In this document: positions 1 to 7,708 of the stretch, in pieces
Layout of the letters: each line of letters opens with the position of its first letter
Position numbering within the stretch: position 1 is the stretch's first letter
Source of the DNA: Lautropia mirabilis
Lineage (GTDB): Bacteria > Pseudomonadota > Gammaproteobacteria > Burkholderiales > Burkholderiaceae_E
Reading direction: 5' to 3'
Assembly: GCF_900637555.1 (NCBI RefSeq)
Contig: NZ_LR134378.1
Span: forward strand, 1,126,001 to 1,190,000
Length of the DNA stretch: 64,000 nt
Notes under the pieces: generated by a model
What the model saw: the letters and a program-made list of their open reading frames with translations, nothing else
Database searches by the model: none
Told to the model about the DNA's origin: nothing
Program-made: the position numbers and the translations under genes

Positions 1-609
1 GAACCGCTGCCTGAAGGGCAGGTGGGCGAGGTGATGATCGCCGACATCCGCAACGTCCAGGCCGGTGATCCCTCCCCGGACGGGCAGGGCACGCTGGCCA
101 TCCAGCGCGGCATCGAGGTGGGCCACGTGTTCTACCTGGGCACCAAGTATTCCCAGGCCATGAACGCCACCTTCATCGACGAGAACGGCCAGTCGAAGCC
201 GCTGGAAATGGGCTGCTACGGCATTGGCGTCACCCGCCTGCTGGGCGCTGCCATCGAGCAGAACCACGACGACAAGGGCATCATCTGGCCGGCGTCCATC
301 GCCCCCTTCGAGGTGGTGGTCTGCCCCATGGGCCTGGAGCGCTCCGAGGCCGTGCGCGAGGCCGTCGACCGGCTGGCTGCCGACCTGCAGGCGGCCGGCA
401 TCCGCTATGTGGTCGATGATCGCAACGAGCGTCCGGGCGTCATGTTTGCCGACTGGGAACTCATCGGCGTGCCACTGCGCATCACCGTGGGCGACCGTGG
501 CCTGAAGGAAGGGCTGCTGGAACTCACCGTGCGGCGCGGCATGGTCACCCACAAGGTCGCCCCGGCCGATGTGCTGGCCGAGGTGCAGAAGCTGCTGCCC
601 ACGCTTTGA
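1..609 (+). CDS. proS: Prolyl-tRNA synthetase, C-terminal part (5' end outside window)
   Basis: Charges tRNA-Pro with proline in the cytoplasm. The open frame runs in from base 1, so only about the last 202 residues are present. Visible class II hallmarks are [11 protein letters not shown] and the motif 3 segment [10 protein letters not shown], where the arginine contacts ATP. These are followed by an anticodon-binding domain ([33 protein letters not shown]) typical of the bacterial long-form enzyme. It ends in TGA at 607-609, which overlaps the TTG start of the next gene, suggesting translational coupling. Identification is secure; the N-terminal catalytic core and the editing insertion are not in view. 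Confidence 0.97.
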   Translation, partial: EPLPEGQVGEVMIADIRNVQAGDPSPDGQGTLAIQRGIEVGHVFYLGTKYSQAMNATFIDENGQSKPLEMGCYGIGVTRLLGAAIEQNHDDKGIIWPASIAPFEVVVCPMGLERSEAVREAVDRLAADLQAAGIRYVVDDRNERPGVMFADWELIGVPLRITVGDRGLKEGLLELTVRRGMVTHKVAPADVLAEVQKLLPTL

Positions 610-1289
610 TTGTCAGGCACGTTGCTGCAGCGCTGGGGGCAGCGGCGCTGTCGGCTGCCCTTGTCCTGCCCGGCAGCGCCCGGGCGGGCGGCCAGCAGTA
701 CGAGGTGCTGGCCGATGCGGTGCGGGTGGCGCTGGCCAGCGCCATCGATGCCCCGCACGATGCCGAGCCGTTGTGGGAGTCGCGTGCGCAGAAGATCGAG
801 TGGCTCACGCAGATGTCCGACCGGCTGCCGCGTCGCGCCATGCCCGGCTTCGAGGCACGCCAGGCCTTTCTCCTCACCGTGCGCTACGAGGCGCAGCGTG
901 CCGGCCTGGACCCCGAGATGGTGCTGGGCCTCATCCAGGTGGAAAGCGGCTTTCGCCAGTACGCCATCTCGAAGGTGGGCGCGCGTGGCTTCATGCAGGT
1001 GATGCCCTTCTGGACGCGCGTGCTGGGCAACGGCGATGCCGACGCGCTCTTCCGCATGCGCGTCAACATCCGCTATGGCTGCGTCATCCTGCGCCACTAC
1101 CTCGACCTGGAAAACGGCAACCTCTTCATGGCCCTGGGGCGCTACAACGGCAGCCGTGGCCAGTCGGCCTATCCCGATGCGGTCTTTGCGGCCTGGAAGC
1201 GCTGGCGCTTCCAGCCGTCCGACGTCGCTTCTTCGCATCACTCATCCCCGCCAACCGACCGTTCGTCGGCTGCAAGCCCCCTCGATTGA
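606..1289 (+). CDS. Periplasmic lytic transglycosylase (SLT domain)
   Basis: Predicted to cleave the MurNAc-GlcNAc bond of peptidoglycan in the periplasm. The 227-residue protein starts with a signal-peptide-like stretch ([21 protein letters not shown], then ARAGG). An SLT fold follows, with the usual glutamate context [20 protein letters not shown], then FMQVMPFW, and later [16 protein letters not shown]. The Glu of VESGF is the expected catalytic acid. The TTG at 606 is chosen because it overlaps the proS stop codon and puts the signal peptide at the N-terminus. The last 25 residues are Ser/Pro-rich and look disordered. The pairing with proS is seen in other Burkholderiales as far as I recall. 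Confidence 0.9.
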   Translation: MIVRHVAAALGAAALSAALVLPGSARAGGQQYEVLADAVRVALASAIDAPHDAEPLWESRAQKIEWLTQMSDRLPRRAMPGFEARQAFLLTVRYEAQRAGLDPEMVLGLIQVESGFRQYAISKVGARGFMQVMPFWTRVLGNGDADALFRMRVNIRYGCVILRHYLDLENGNLFMALGRYNGSRGQSAYPDAVFAAWKRWRFQPSDVASSHHSSPPTDRSSAASPLD

Positions 1290-1473
1290 CCGCTCGTCGG
1301 CCCGTTCGGGGGGCAGGACCTGCCGTCTGTCGGTGGACATTATTCTTTTTGCTGGGGATGGACGCACCCCGGCCGACGTCGGCCCCCCACCTGTGTGTCT
1401 TCGCCCAATGTATCCCATTCCGGGATGACATGATCACCGCACGACAACCAGGGACCCCCTCCCGGGAGCGAAT

Positions 1474-4400
1474 GTGACGCAGCCCCAGGATCCAGCAGCA
1501 CGACAACGCCAAGGCGCACGCCAACTGGCGTCGTGGGTGCTTTTGCTGATTGCGGTGTCGTACGTGGTCTGGATGTACGCCTACCCGATGGCTTATTCGA
1601 AGCCGGATCAGGTCCTGCCCTACAGGATCCTGGCGTCATCGAAGAACTTCAACGAACTCACTAGCGTGCTGGGTTCACTGCGCGAGCAGGGACCGGCACT
1701 GGATCTGGGCGCCAAGAGCGGCAACGCCAAGACCCTGTGGGTGCTGGCCCGCATCCCCGCCGACACCGTCGAGCGCACGCGCGTGCTGCACATCGCCAAC
1801 CGTTCCGTGCAGAAGGGCGATGCCGTCATCCTGGACGAATTCGGCCAGGCGTTGCTCTACGCGCATTTCAACAACGAGCAGGAGCCCGTCAACGCGGCCC
1901 GTGCACTGCCGGGCTATGCCATCACGCTGCCCGAGCTGCCACTGCCCCTGCCGGCCGGCCACCGCCGCTTCAGCGGTGAACATGACCTGACCGCCGTACT
2001 GCGTCTGGAGCTGTCCATCGCCGGCTCGGCGCTCTCTCTCAACCTGTGGGACGAGACCCGCTTCATCGAGGCACAGCGCCAGATCGAGGCCCAGGGCACG
2101 CTGCTGGGCAGTATCCTGGCGCTGCTGGGGCTGACCGCCTTCGTGGCCGGGCAGCTGATGCACATCCGTGTGGTGCGGCTGCTGGCCTTCTGGCTGGGAT
2201 CACGTGCCGTCTTCCTGATGGTGCGGGGTGGCTACATCCAGTTCTGGCTGGGCAGCTCGGCCTCCAGCGTGGTGGGCATGGGTCTGGAGCAGATGGCCCA
2301 GATGGCCTTCCCCTGTGCCTGCGCCGCCCTCATGTGGGGGCTGATGGAGTCCCGGCTGCAGGGCCACCGCTTCGGCACCTGGCTGCACGGCATGTACATT
2401 GCCACCGGCTTCGCGCTGGCGGTCTCCGGCCTGCTGCCGCCCGACATCTTCCAGACGCTGCTGTACCTGGTGGGCGGTGCCATTGTCGTCACCGTGGTCG
2501 GCATGGTGGTGGTCAACCTCAGCCGCCGCATCTCGGTGATGTCGGTCTGGTACCTGTGCACCCCGTTGCTCGACGGGATGGCGGCTGCCAACACGCTCTT
2601 CTTCCTGCTGGGCATCACCCAGTCGCCGCTGCCCTGGCTGGACCTGCAGTCCACCACGCTGCTGGCCGTGATGAACGCCTCCACCGCCGTCATCGGCTAC
2701 CTGGCGGCCGAGCGTTCGCGCCAGCTGCGCAGCCAGGAAGCCGCCATGACGGCCCTGGGGCGCTACCAGGCCACCTACCGTGCCGTGCCCATCGGCCTGC
2801 TGTCCTTTGATCGTGAAAACCGCATCGAGCGCTACAACGAAGTGGCGGTACGGCTGTTCGATGTGCCGGCTGGCAGCATCGATCCCCATCATGCCCCGGG
2901 TGCACGGGCAGATGCCTCGCCCTTGGCCATCCGGGGCGACAGTGCCTCACTGGATCGTGCCCACGTCGACACGCTCTCCGCCCTCAATGACGCTTTCCCG
3001 CAGGATCTGGCCGAACGCATCCATCAGGAACTGGAGAACTTCGAGGAAGCCGACTTCGTCTGGCGTCTGGAGAAGGTGAGCGGCCATCGCTGGCTGCGCG
3101 TGCAGGCACAGAAGACCGATACCGGTCACGACGTCAGCCTTACCGACATCACGGCGCTCAAGCAGGCCGAACACCACCTCATCCACGAGTCCCAGCACGA
3201 CAGGCTGACCGGCGCGCTGAACCGCCATGGTCTGGAGAAGCGCCTCGAGGCACTGCTGAATGAGCATGAAACGCTGGATCAGGTGTCCCTCTGCTACATC
3301 GACCTGGACCGCTTCAAGGTGCTCAATGACGTGTTCGGGCATCAGGCTGGTGACACGGTGCTGGTGGATGTCGTGCGCCGACTGCGCAGCCGGTTGGGCG
3401 AGCATGCGGAGATTGCCCGCATGGGGGGCGACGAATTCGCCGTGCTGCTCAATGGCAAAGAGCCTCCGCACCGCCTGCTGGCCTATCGTGCCCTGGATGC
3501 CATTGCCGGCCGCCCCTTCGTCATTGCGCCCAAGCGCTTTGCCGTCACTGCCAGCGTGGGCATGAGCCCGGCCCGGCGTGGCCAGACCGGCAGCCAGCTG
3601 ATCGACCGTGCCGACAACGCCTGCCGCGAGGCCAAGCGCAAGGGACGCAACCAGGTCGTCATCTTCCAGGACGGTGAGCAGGAAGGGGAGCGCCAGCGTC
3701 ACCAGGTCGAGATGGAGGTGCTGGACCGCCTGCGCCGGACCAAGGAATTCCGCGATTTCGAGCTGGCCATCCAGCCCGTGGTCGGCCTGGGCGAATCCAA
3801 CCGGCTTGGCGGCGAGATCCTGTTGCGCCATCGCACCCCGGACGGCACCCTGCGTTCACCCGCCGGCCTGATCGAGGCCGCCATCTACCGCGGCGAAATG
3901 GCCACCATCGACCGCTGGGTGCTGAACGAGACCCTGCGCTGGCTGGACAGGAACGAACGCGCCTTCCGTGCCCTGGACTTCATCTCGCTCAACCTGTCGG
4001 CCGAAGCGCTCAGTGACGAAGCCTTCAAGACCTACCTGCTGAGCCAGGTGCGCCGCTACCAGCAGGTCGCTCCCAAGCTGGTCGTCGAGATCAACGAGAC
4101 CGTGGCCATGCAGGACGGCTACATGATGAAGCGCCTGATTGGCGGCCTGCGCCAGCTGGGCGCGCGCGCCGCGCTGGACAACGTGGGGGCTGGCTTCGTG
4201 AACCTGTCGGCCATCGGCGAGATCGGCGTGGCCTATCTGAAGATCGACGGCACCTTCACCGAATCGCTCGTCCACCAGGGTTCCGGTCAGGCCGTGCTGC
4301 GCACCCTCACCGTGCTGGCGCATGAACTGGGCATTGCCAGTGTGGCCAAGTCGGTGCAATCCGACCTGATGCTGCCGGCGCTGGAGCGCATCGGCGTCGA

Positions 4401-4587
4401 CTACGGCCAGGGCCAGGCGCTGGGCGCGCCCATGCCGCTGCCGGAATTCGAGAAGCTGGCCGGCATCGCCGCCGGCGTGGAGCATTCAGAAGCTTTCGTC
4501 CAGCCCCAGGTAACGCCACTGGCCGGGCGGAAGGCGCCCCAGCAGGACGTTGCCCACACGGATGCGCTTGAGCCCCGTCACCGCTAG
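1474..4587 (+). CDS. Membrane-bound PAS-GGDEF-degenerate EAL protein (c-di-GMP signalling)
   Basis: The 1037-residue protein has, in order, an N-terminal TM (about 12-30), a periplasmic domain (about 35-190), a seven-helix 7TMR-DISM-like membrane block (about 205-415), a PAS domain (about 430-560), a GGDEF domain and an EAL domain (about 765-1005). The cyclase signature RMGGDEFAVLL is intact, with DLDRFKVLNDVFGH upstream and no RxxD inhibitory site at the usual distance. The EAL part has lost key residues: the EAL position reads EIL, the DDFG position reads DNVG, and the AEGVE position reads AKSVQ. LEINE-like VEINE and LKID remain. Expected role: diguanylate cyclase with a sensory, non-hydrolytic EAL. 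GTG start with GGGAG upstream. The last 102 bp lie antisense to the next gene. Confidence 0.88.
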   Translation: MTQPQDPAARQRQGARQLASWVLLLIAVSYVVWMYAYPMAYSKPDQVLPYRILASSKNFNELTSVLGSLREQGPALDLGAKSGNAKTLWVLARIPADTVERTRVLHIANRSVQKGDAVILDEFGQALLYAHFNNEQEPVNAARALPGYAITLPELPLPLPAGHRRFSGEHDLTAVLRLELSIAGSALSLNLWDETRFIEAQRQIEAQGTLLGSILALLGLTAFVAGQLMHIRVVRLLAFWLGSRAVFLMVRGGYIQFWLGSSASSVVGMGLEQMAQMAFPCACAALMWGLMESRLQGHRFGTWLHGMYIATGFALAVSGLLPPDIFQTLLYLVGGAIVVTVVGMVVVNLSRRISVMSVWYLCTPLLDGMAAANTLFFLLGITQSPLPWLDLQSTTLLAVMNASTAVIGYLAAERSRQLRSQEAAMTALGRYQATYRAVPIGLLSFDRENRIERYNEVAVRLFDVPAGSIDPHHAPGARADASPLAIRGDSASLDRAHVDTLSALNDAFPQDLAERIHQELENFEEADFVWRLEKVSGHRWLRVQAQKTDTGHDVSLTDITALKQAEHHLIHESQHDRLTGALNRHGLEKRLEALLNEHETLDQVSLCYIDLDRFKVLNDVFGHQAGDTVLVDVVRRLRSRLGEHAEIARMGGDEFAVLLNGKEPPHRLLAYRALDAIAGRPFVIAPKRFAVTASVGMSPARRGQTGSQLIDRADNACREAKRKGRNQVVIFQDGEQEGERQRHQVEMEVLDRLRRTKEFRDFELAIQPVVGLGESNRLGGEILLRHRTPDGTLRSPAGLIEAAIYRGEMATIDRWVLNETLRWLDRNERAFRALDFISLNLSAEALSDEAFKTYLLSQVRRYQQVAPKLVVEINETVAMQDGYMMKRLIGGLRQLGARAALDNVGAGFVNLSAIGEIGVAYLKIDGTFTESLVHQGSGQAVLRTLTVLAHELGIASVAKSVQSDLMLPALERIGVDYGQGQALGAPMPLPEFEKLAGIAAGVEHSEAFVQPQVTPLAGRKAPQQDVAHTDALEPRHR

Positions 4588-5460
4588 ACCCACCAGCTCG
4601 CACATCCGGCGGATCTGACGGTGGCGCCCCTCCTGCAGCACGAAGCGCAGCTGCTCGGGGTTCTCCCAGTCCACCTGCGCCGGCTTCAGCTTGTGCCCGT
4701 CCAGCGAGAGCCCGTGACGCAGGAGCTTCAGCCGATCCGGCGGAAAGGCCGCCTGCACATTGCGCTCGACCTCGCCATAGCGCACCCGCACCAGGTATTC
4801 CTTGGTGGTGCTCGAATCCTCACCGATCAGCTGCCGGGCCACGCGCCCATCCTGCGTCAGCACCAGAAGCCCCACCGAATCGATGTCCAGCCGGCCCGCC
4901 ACCGCCAGCCCGCGCAGCTGGTTGCGCTCGAAACGGCGCGGGTTCGTGTCGCCAGCCCAGCGGCTCTGCGCATCGATCAGCGTCACCGCCGGTCGATAGC
5001 CGTCCTCGGCCTGGCCGCTCACATAACCCACCGGCTTGTTCAGCAGGATCGTCACCTTGTCCTGCTGCCGGGCTCGCGCTGCCTGCCGCACCTCCACCAC
5101 ATCGCCCGGCATCACCTTCTGCCCCATCTCCACCGGCCGGCCGTTGATCCGCACCCAGCCTTGGGAAATCCAGTCATCCGCCTCGCGCCGCGAACACACG
5201 CCCGTGCGCGCCAGATGCTTGTTCAGCCGTTCGCCCTCGGGCGGGATCTCGCTTGATGCCGCGGCCGGGGCACGTCCCTGGGCCTTCTCTTGGGCCTTCT
5301 CACGGGGCTGCAACCGGGGCTGCGTCCGGGGCTGAGCCTGTGACCCGGACTGAGGGTCATTCTTCCGGTTCTGCGGACGCCCCGCGCGGGGGCGCTCCGC
5401 TTCATGGCCTCGGGCATCCTGTGCTCGGCGCCGGGCCGGCACGAGTTTCAATGGCGACAT
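4486..5460 (-). CDS. RsuA/RluB/E/F-family 23S rRNA pseudouridine synthase
   Basis: Isomerises a specific uridine in rRNA to pseudouridine. After an Arg/Gln/Pro-rich, probably disordered N-terminus of about 80 residues comes an S4 RNA-binding domain (RLNKHLARTGVCSRREADDWI, then GWVRINGRPV). The synthase domain follows, with NKPVGYVSG and the catalytic aspartate in VAGRLDIDSVGLLVLTQDG. The C-terminus (GLKRIRVGNVLLGRLPPGQW) is typical of RluB/RluF-type enzymes. I placed the start at the ATG at 5460; in-frame upstream ATGs up to 5559 would add 33 unconserved residues and cannot be excluded. The last 102 nt overlap the convergent GGDEF gene. Subfamily (RluB, RluE or RluF) is not decided. Confidence 0.9.
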   Translation of the reverse strand: MSPLKLVPARRRAQDARGHEAERPRAGRPQNRKNDPQSGSQAQPRTQPRLQPREKAQEKAQGRAPAAASSEIPPEGERLNKHLARTGVCSRREADDWISQGWVRINGRPVEMGQKVMPGDVVEVRQAARARQQDKVTILLNKPVGYVSGQAEDGYRPAVTLIDAQSRWAGDTNPRRFERNQLRGLAVAGRLDIDSVGLLVLTQDGRVARQLIGEDSSTTKEYLVRVRYGEVERNVQAAFPPDRLKLLRHGLSLDGHKLKPAQVDWENPEQLRFVLQEGRHRQIRRMCELVGLAVTGLKRIRVGNVLLGRLPPGQWRYLGLDESF

Positions 5461-5668
5461 CTCTTCGGTATCGGTAACGTTGGGGGAAGGGCTTCGAAAG
5501 CCTGATGGGGGCTGTCCGTATCGTATCCTGTCCAACCATGTCCGCCACATCGGCCTCAATCGTGCCCTCGGCTATGGATTGAGGTATGTCGATGGCTTCC
5601 GTTTCACGCATCTGGGATACATCGGCGCCCAACCGGAAGAATTCGATGGGCGCCGACGGCAGAGGTGA

Positions 5669-6208
5669 TCAGCGCTTGTGCGCAATCACGCGATCCTTGA
5701 TCTTCTCGTACACGCTGGCCGGCACGATCTTCTTGCGCTTGAGCTCATCCTTGCCGGTGTAGGGGCGTCCCTTCACGATGGCCTTGGCGCGTGCCTCGCC
5801 GATGCCGGGCAGTTGCGCAAGTTCCGCTTCGGTCGCGCTGTTCAGGTCCAGCTTGCCGACCGACCCCGCAGCGTTGTCCTTGGCAGCCTCCTCCGTGGCG
5901 CTGGCCTTGCTGGTGGCTTCCTGGGCCTTGTCCTTCTGGCTGGCGGCCTTGTCCTGAAGCTTGCTGCCGTCCTTCTTCAGCGCATCCTTCTTCTCCTTCA
6001 GGGTGGATGTCTTGCTGTCAGCAGCTTCGCTCATCTTGCCGGACAGCGAATCCTTCACTTCCGTCACTTTCTCGCGAGCGCCCGACAGCAGTTCGGACTT
6101 GTCGGCCGCGTGCAGCGACGGTGCACCGAATGTCAGCGCCAGCGCAGCCAGCAGGCCCAGCGCCGGAGTGCGCACCGAGGAGAGGGTGGGTTTCTGGTTC
6201 TTCTTCAT
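5669..6208 (-). CDS. Secreted ComEA-like helix-hairpin-helix protein with coiled-coil Lys/Ala linker
   Basis: The 179-residue protein has a signal peptide (MKKNQKP, then LGLLAALALTFG, ending SLHAADKS). A long charged segment rich in Lys, Ala, Ser, Asp and Glu follows (about residues 35-115), probably helical. The C-terminal domain is a helix-hairpin-helix of ComEA type (KLDLNSATEAELAQLPGIGEARAKAIV). ComEA proteins bind DNA in the periplasm during natural transformation; whether this one does so is inferred from the fold only. Start at 6208 is supported by AGGGAAGA upstream and by the signal peptide; longer in-frame readings to 6586 have no such support. No other competence gene is adjacent. 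Confidence 0.85.
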   Translation of the reverse strand: MKKNQKPTLSSVRTPALGLLAALALTFGAPSLHAADKSELLSGAREKVTEVKDSLSGKMSEAADSKTSTLKEKKDALKKDGSKLQDKAASQKDKAQEATSKASATEEAAKDNAAGSVGKLDLNSATEAELAQLPGIGEARAKAIVKGRPYTGKDELKRKKIVPASVYEKIKDRVIAHKR

Positions 6209-6596
6209 GAATATCTTCCCTGAACATGTATGGTGCCGGTCCCGTGCCGAAGCCGGAACCGACGATGATGCCTTCATCCATGCCGTCACCGTGAATGGCA
6301 CCGCGATGAAGACAGCCGACAGGGTACCAAAACCCGGGCCCTGAATCGCACGGGCGGCAAGCTGATTGGCCGGGAAGACACGCCTGCGGCAGGGGCTTCC
6401 TTGGCATGCCGATGATCTTGTCCCATCCAGTGCCCTGCCGGCTACCATGATGGAGGGCAGATGCGATTTGCATGGATGGCTTCGGGATCGGATGCGTTCC
6501 CAATGTGTCATCGTGTCCGGCCGTGCCAGCCCATACAGGATGCGACTGTCGGTGCTCAGGCCGCCAGCGCCGTGTGGCCCGTACAAGGGGATCCCC
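6209..6596. other. Intergenic stretch without a supported gene
   Basis: 388 bp between the ComEA-like gene start and the LysR remnant. Open frames exist on both strands but have biased, non-protein-like composition and no recognisable motif. It should contain the promoter of the ComEA-like gene. I see no convincing hairpin or sigma-70 pair. Confidence 0.5.
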
Positions 6597-6848
6597 TCAA
6601 TGGGCGGCCGGCTCGCGCGCGTCCTTCAGCATCTCCACCAACGCCCGCAGCGTGACGGATCTCCGGCGGTTCGGGTAGTACAGGCAGAAGCCCTCGATGC
6701 GTGGGCTGAAATCTGTCAGTACCCGTACCAGGCGACCTGCCGTCAGATGCTCCGCCACGAGCTGATCGGCCGAATAGGCCAGCCCCTGTCCGTCAATGGC
6801 AGCGGCGAGGATCAGGCCGGCGTCGTTCATCACCAGGCAGAGCATCCT
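6597..6848 (-). pseudogene. LysR-type transcriptional regulator remnant (C-terminal effector domain only)
   Basis: About 83 codons matching the end of a LysR effector-binding domain: LVMNDAGLILAAAIDGQGLA, then DQLVAEHLTAGRLVRVL and FCLYYPNRRRSVTLRALVEML. A normal LysR regulator has about 300 residues with an N-terminal helix-turn-helix. Here the homology stops abruptly near 6848 and an in-frame stop follows at 6861-6863, so no DNA-binding part exists. The break point coincides with the tail of an SDR gene on the opposite strand, consistent with a deletion that removed the head-to-head intergenic region and both 5' portions. Not expected to make a functional product. Confidence 0.8.
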
Positions 6849-6891
6849 GGTGGATGGCGGCTATACCATCGGCGGCCTGCGCTGGCAGTGA
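6847..6891 (+). pseudogene. Short-chain dehydrogenase/reductase remnant (last 14 codons)
   Basis: In frame from 6847 the plus strand reads LVDGGYTIGGLRWQ and then TGA (6889-6891). The VDGGYT ending is the usual C-terminus of classical SDR enzymes. Nothing upstream in this frame resembles an SDR, because the opposite strand there is the LysR remnant. Divergent LysR/SDR pairs are common, so this tail and the LysR fragment look like the two ends of one such locus joined by a deletion. The motif is short, so confidence is moderate. Confidence 0.6.
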
Positions 6892-7306
6892 GGCGATCGT
6901 CTCCGGACGGCGAGATTCGCGTCCGGGCAGAGCATGAGATATGTCTTGCCTTTTGTATGGCGGTCTTTGCGAGAGCCGGGCTCCGGAAAGGGGATGTACG
7001 GAGCCCAGTTTTCGCTCTTTTGGTGCAAGCTGTACTCCGATCCTCCCACTGAAAGAAAGACCTTGCAGAGGACCATAGAGATGGGGCGATCGTATGTTCC
7101 TACTATTATGCGTAGGTATTGTCGATTAATCCAACATTTGGTTGCGAAGAAACATATCATCGAGGAATTAGCATTCAATTAGTTAGTTTTGTATACAACT
7201 CTTAACATGAAGAAATAGGTTTGTCTTACTGTGTCGCAGTATATGATTTGGTGATGAGATAACATCATGACACTGCTGTCCCATTTGCTTTTTGAGGGGG
7301 AATGCT
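6892..7306. other. AT-rich non-coding block upstream of the sensor/permease/glycerate kinase operon
   Basis: About 415 bp, clearly lower in GC than the flanks from about 6930 to 7290. Short open frames on either strand (for example 6934-7182 plus, 6861-7178 minus) show no family signature and no good ribosome-binding site. It contains a perfect 10-bp palindrome TTGTATACAA at 7189-7198, a possible operator, and a -10-like TATGAT near 7241-7246, about 60 bp ahead of the first gene of the operon. Its base composition suggests foreign origin or a regulatory region, or both. Confidence 0.5.
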
Positions 7307-7708
7307 GTGCTGTCGCGTCTCTTTATCATCATTCTGTTGCTTCTTATTCCTGTCGCTATTGCGCTGCTGTCTCAACAGATAACGCGCACGGTACCTCCGC
7401 CCAAATTGTCTGGCGGCATCATTGAGGTCCCACTGCACGACACGGATGATATGTCTGGCCATGGTGCAGATGCAGTAACCGAAATCGGTCTGCCGGATTC
7501 ATATACACCCCGCACCATCAAGCACAAATACGACATGGGGCCGGATGACGAGGCCAGACGTGTGGATGGCGTCAGAGGCAAGGGAGCGGATGCTCTTCAT
7601 CAGGATGGTATCCACGATGAACGGCAGAATGGCAGCCGCGAGCACAGTATTGCGCCGGAGACTAAAGCTGCGGAGCACCATGGCCATCAAAAAAGGGAGA
7701 CGCCATGA
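7307..7708 (+). CDS. Small single-pass membrane protein of unknown function
   Basis: Starts at GTG 7307, preceded by a strong GAGGGGG site with 6-nt spacing; a TTG at 7292 lies inside that site and is less likely. The 133-residue product begins with a hydrophobic helix (LFIIILLLLIPVAIALL). A hydrophilic, Asp/His/Arg-rich tail without recognised domain follows, including HDTDDMSGHGAD and KAAEHHGHQKR. It ends in an ATGA overlap with the sensor-kinase gene at 7705, so it appears translationally coupled to it. It could be an accessory subunit for the sensor. I do not recognise a family, and the coding call rests on the start site and the overlap. Confidence 0.55.
   Translation: MLSRLFIIILLLLIPVAIALLSQQITRTVPPPKLSGGIIEVPLHDTDDMSGHGADAVTEIGLPDSYTPRTIKHKYDMGPDDEARRVDGVRGKGADALHQDGIHDERQNGSREHSIAPETKAAEHHGHQKRETP

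Noticed and set aside
6934-7182. Short frames in the AT-rich block (82 codons plus, 105 codons minus)
   Set aside because: Neither has a good start site or a recognisable fold, and no neighbour supports them.
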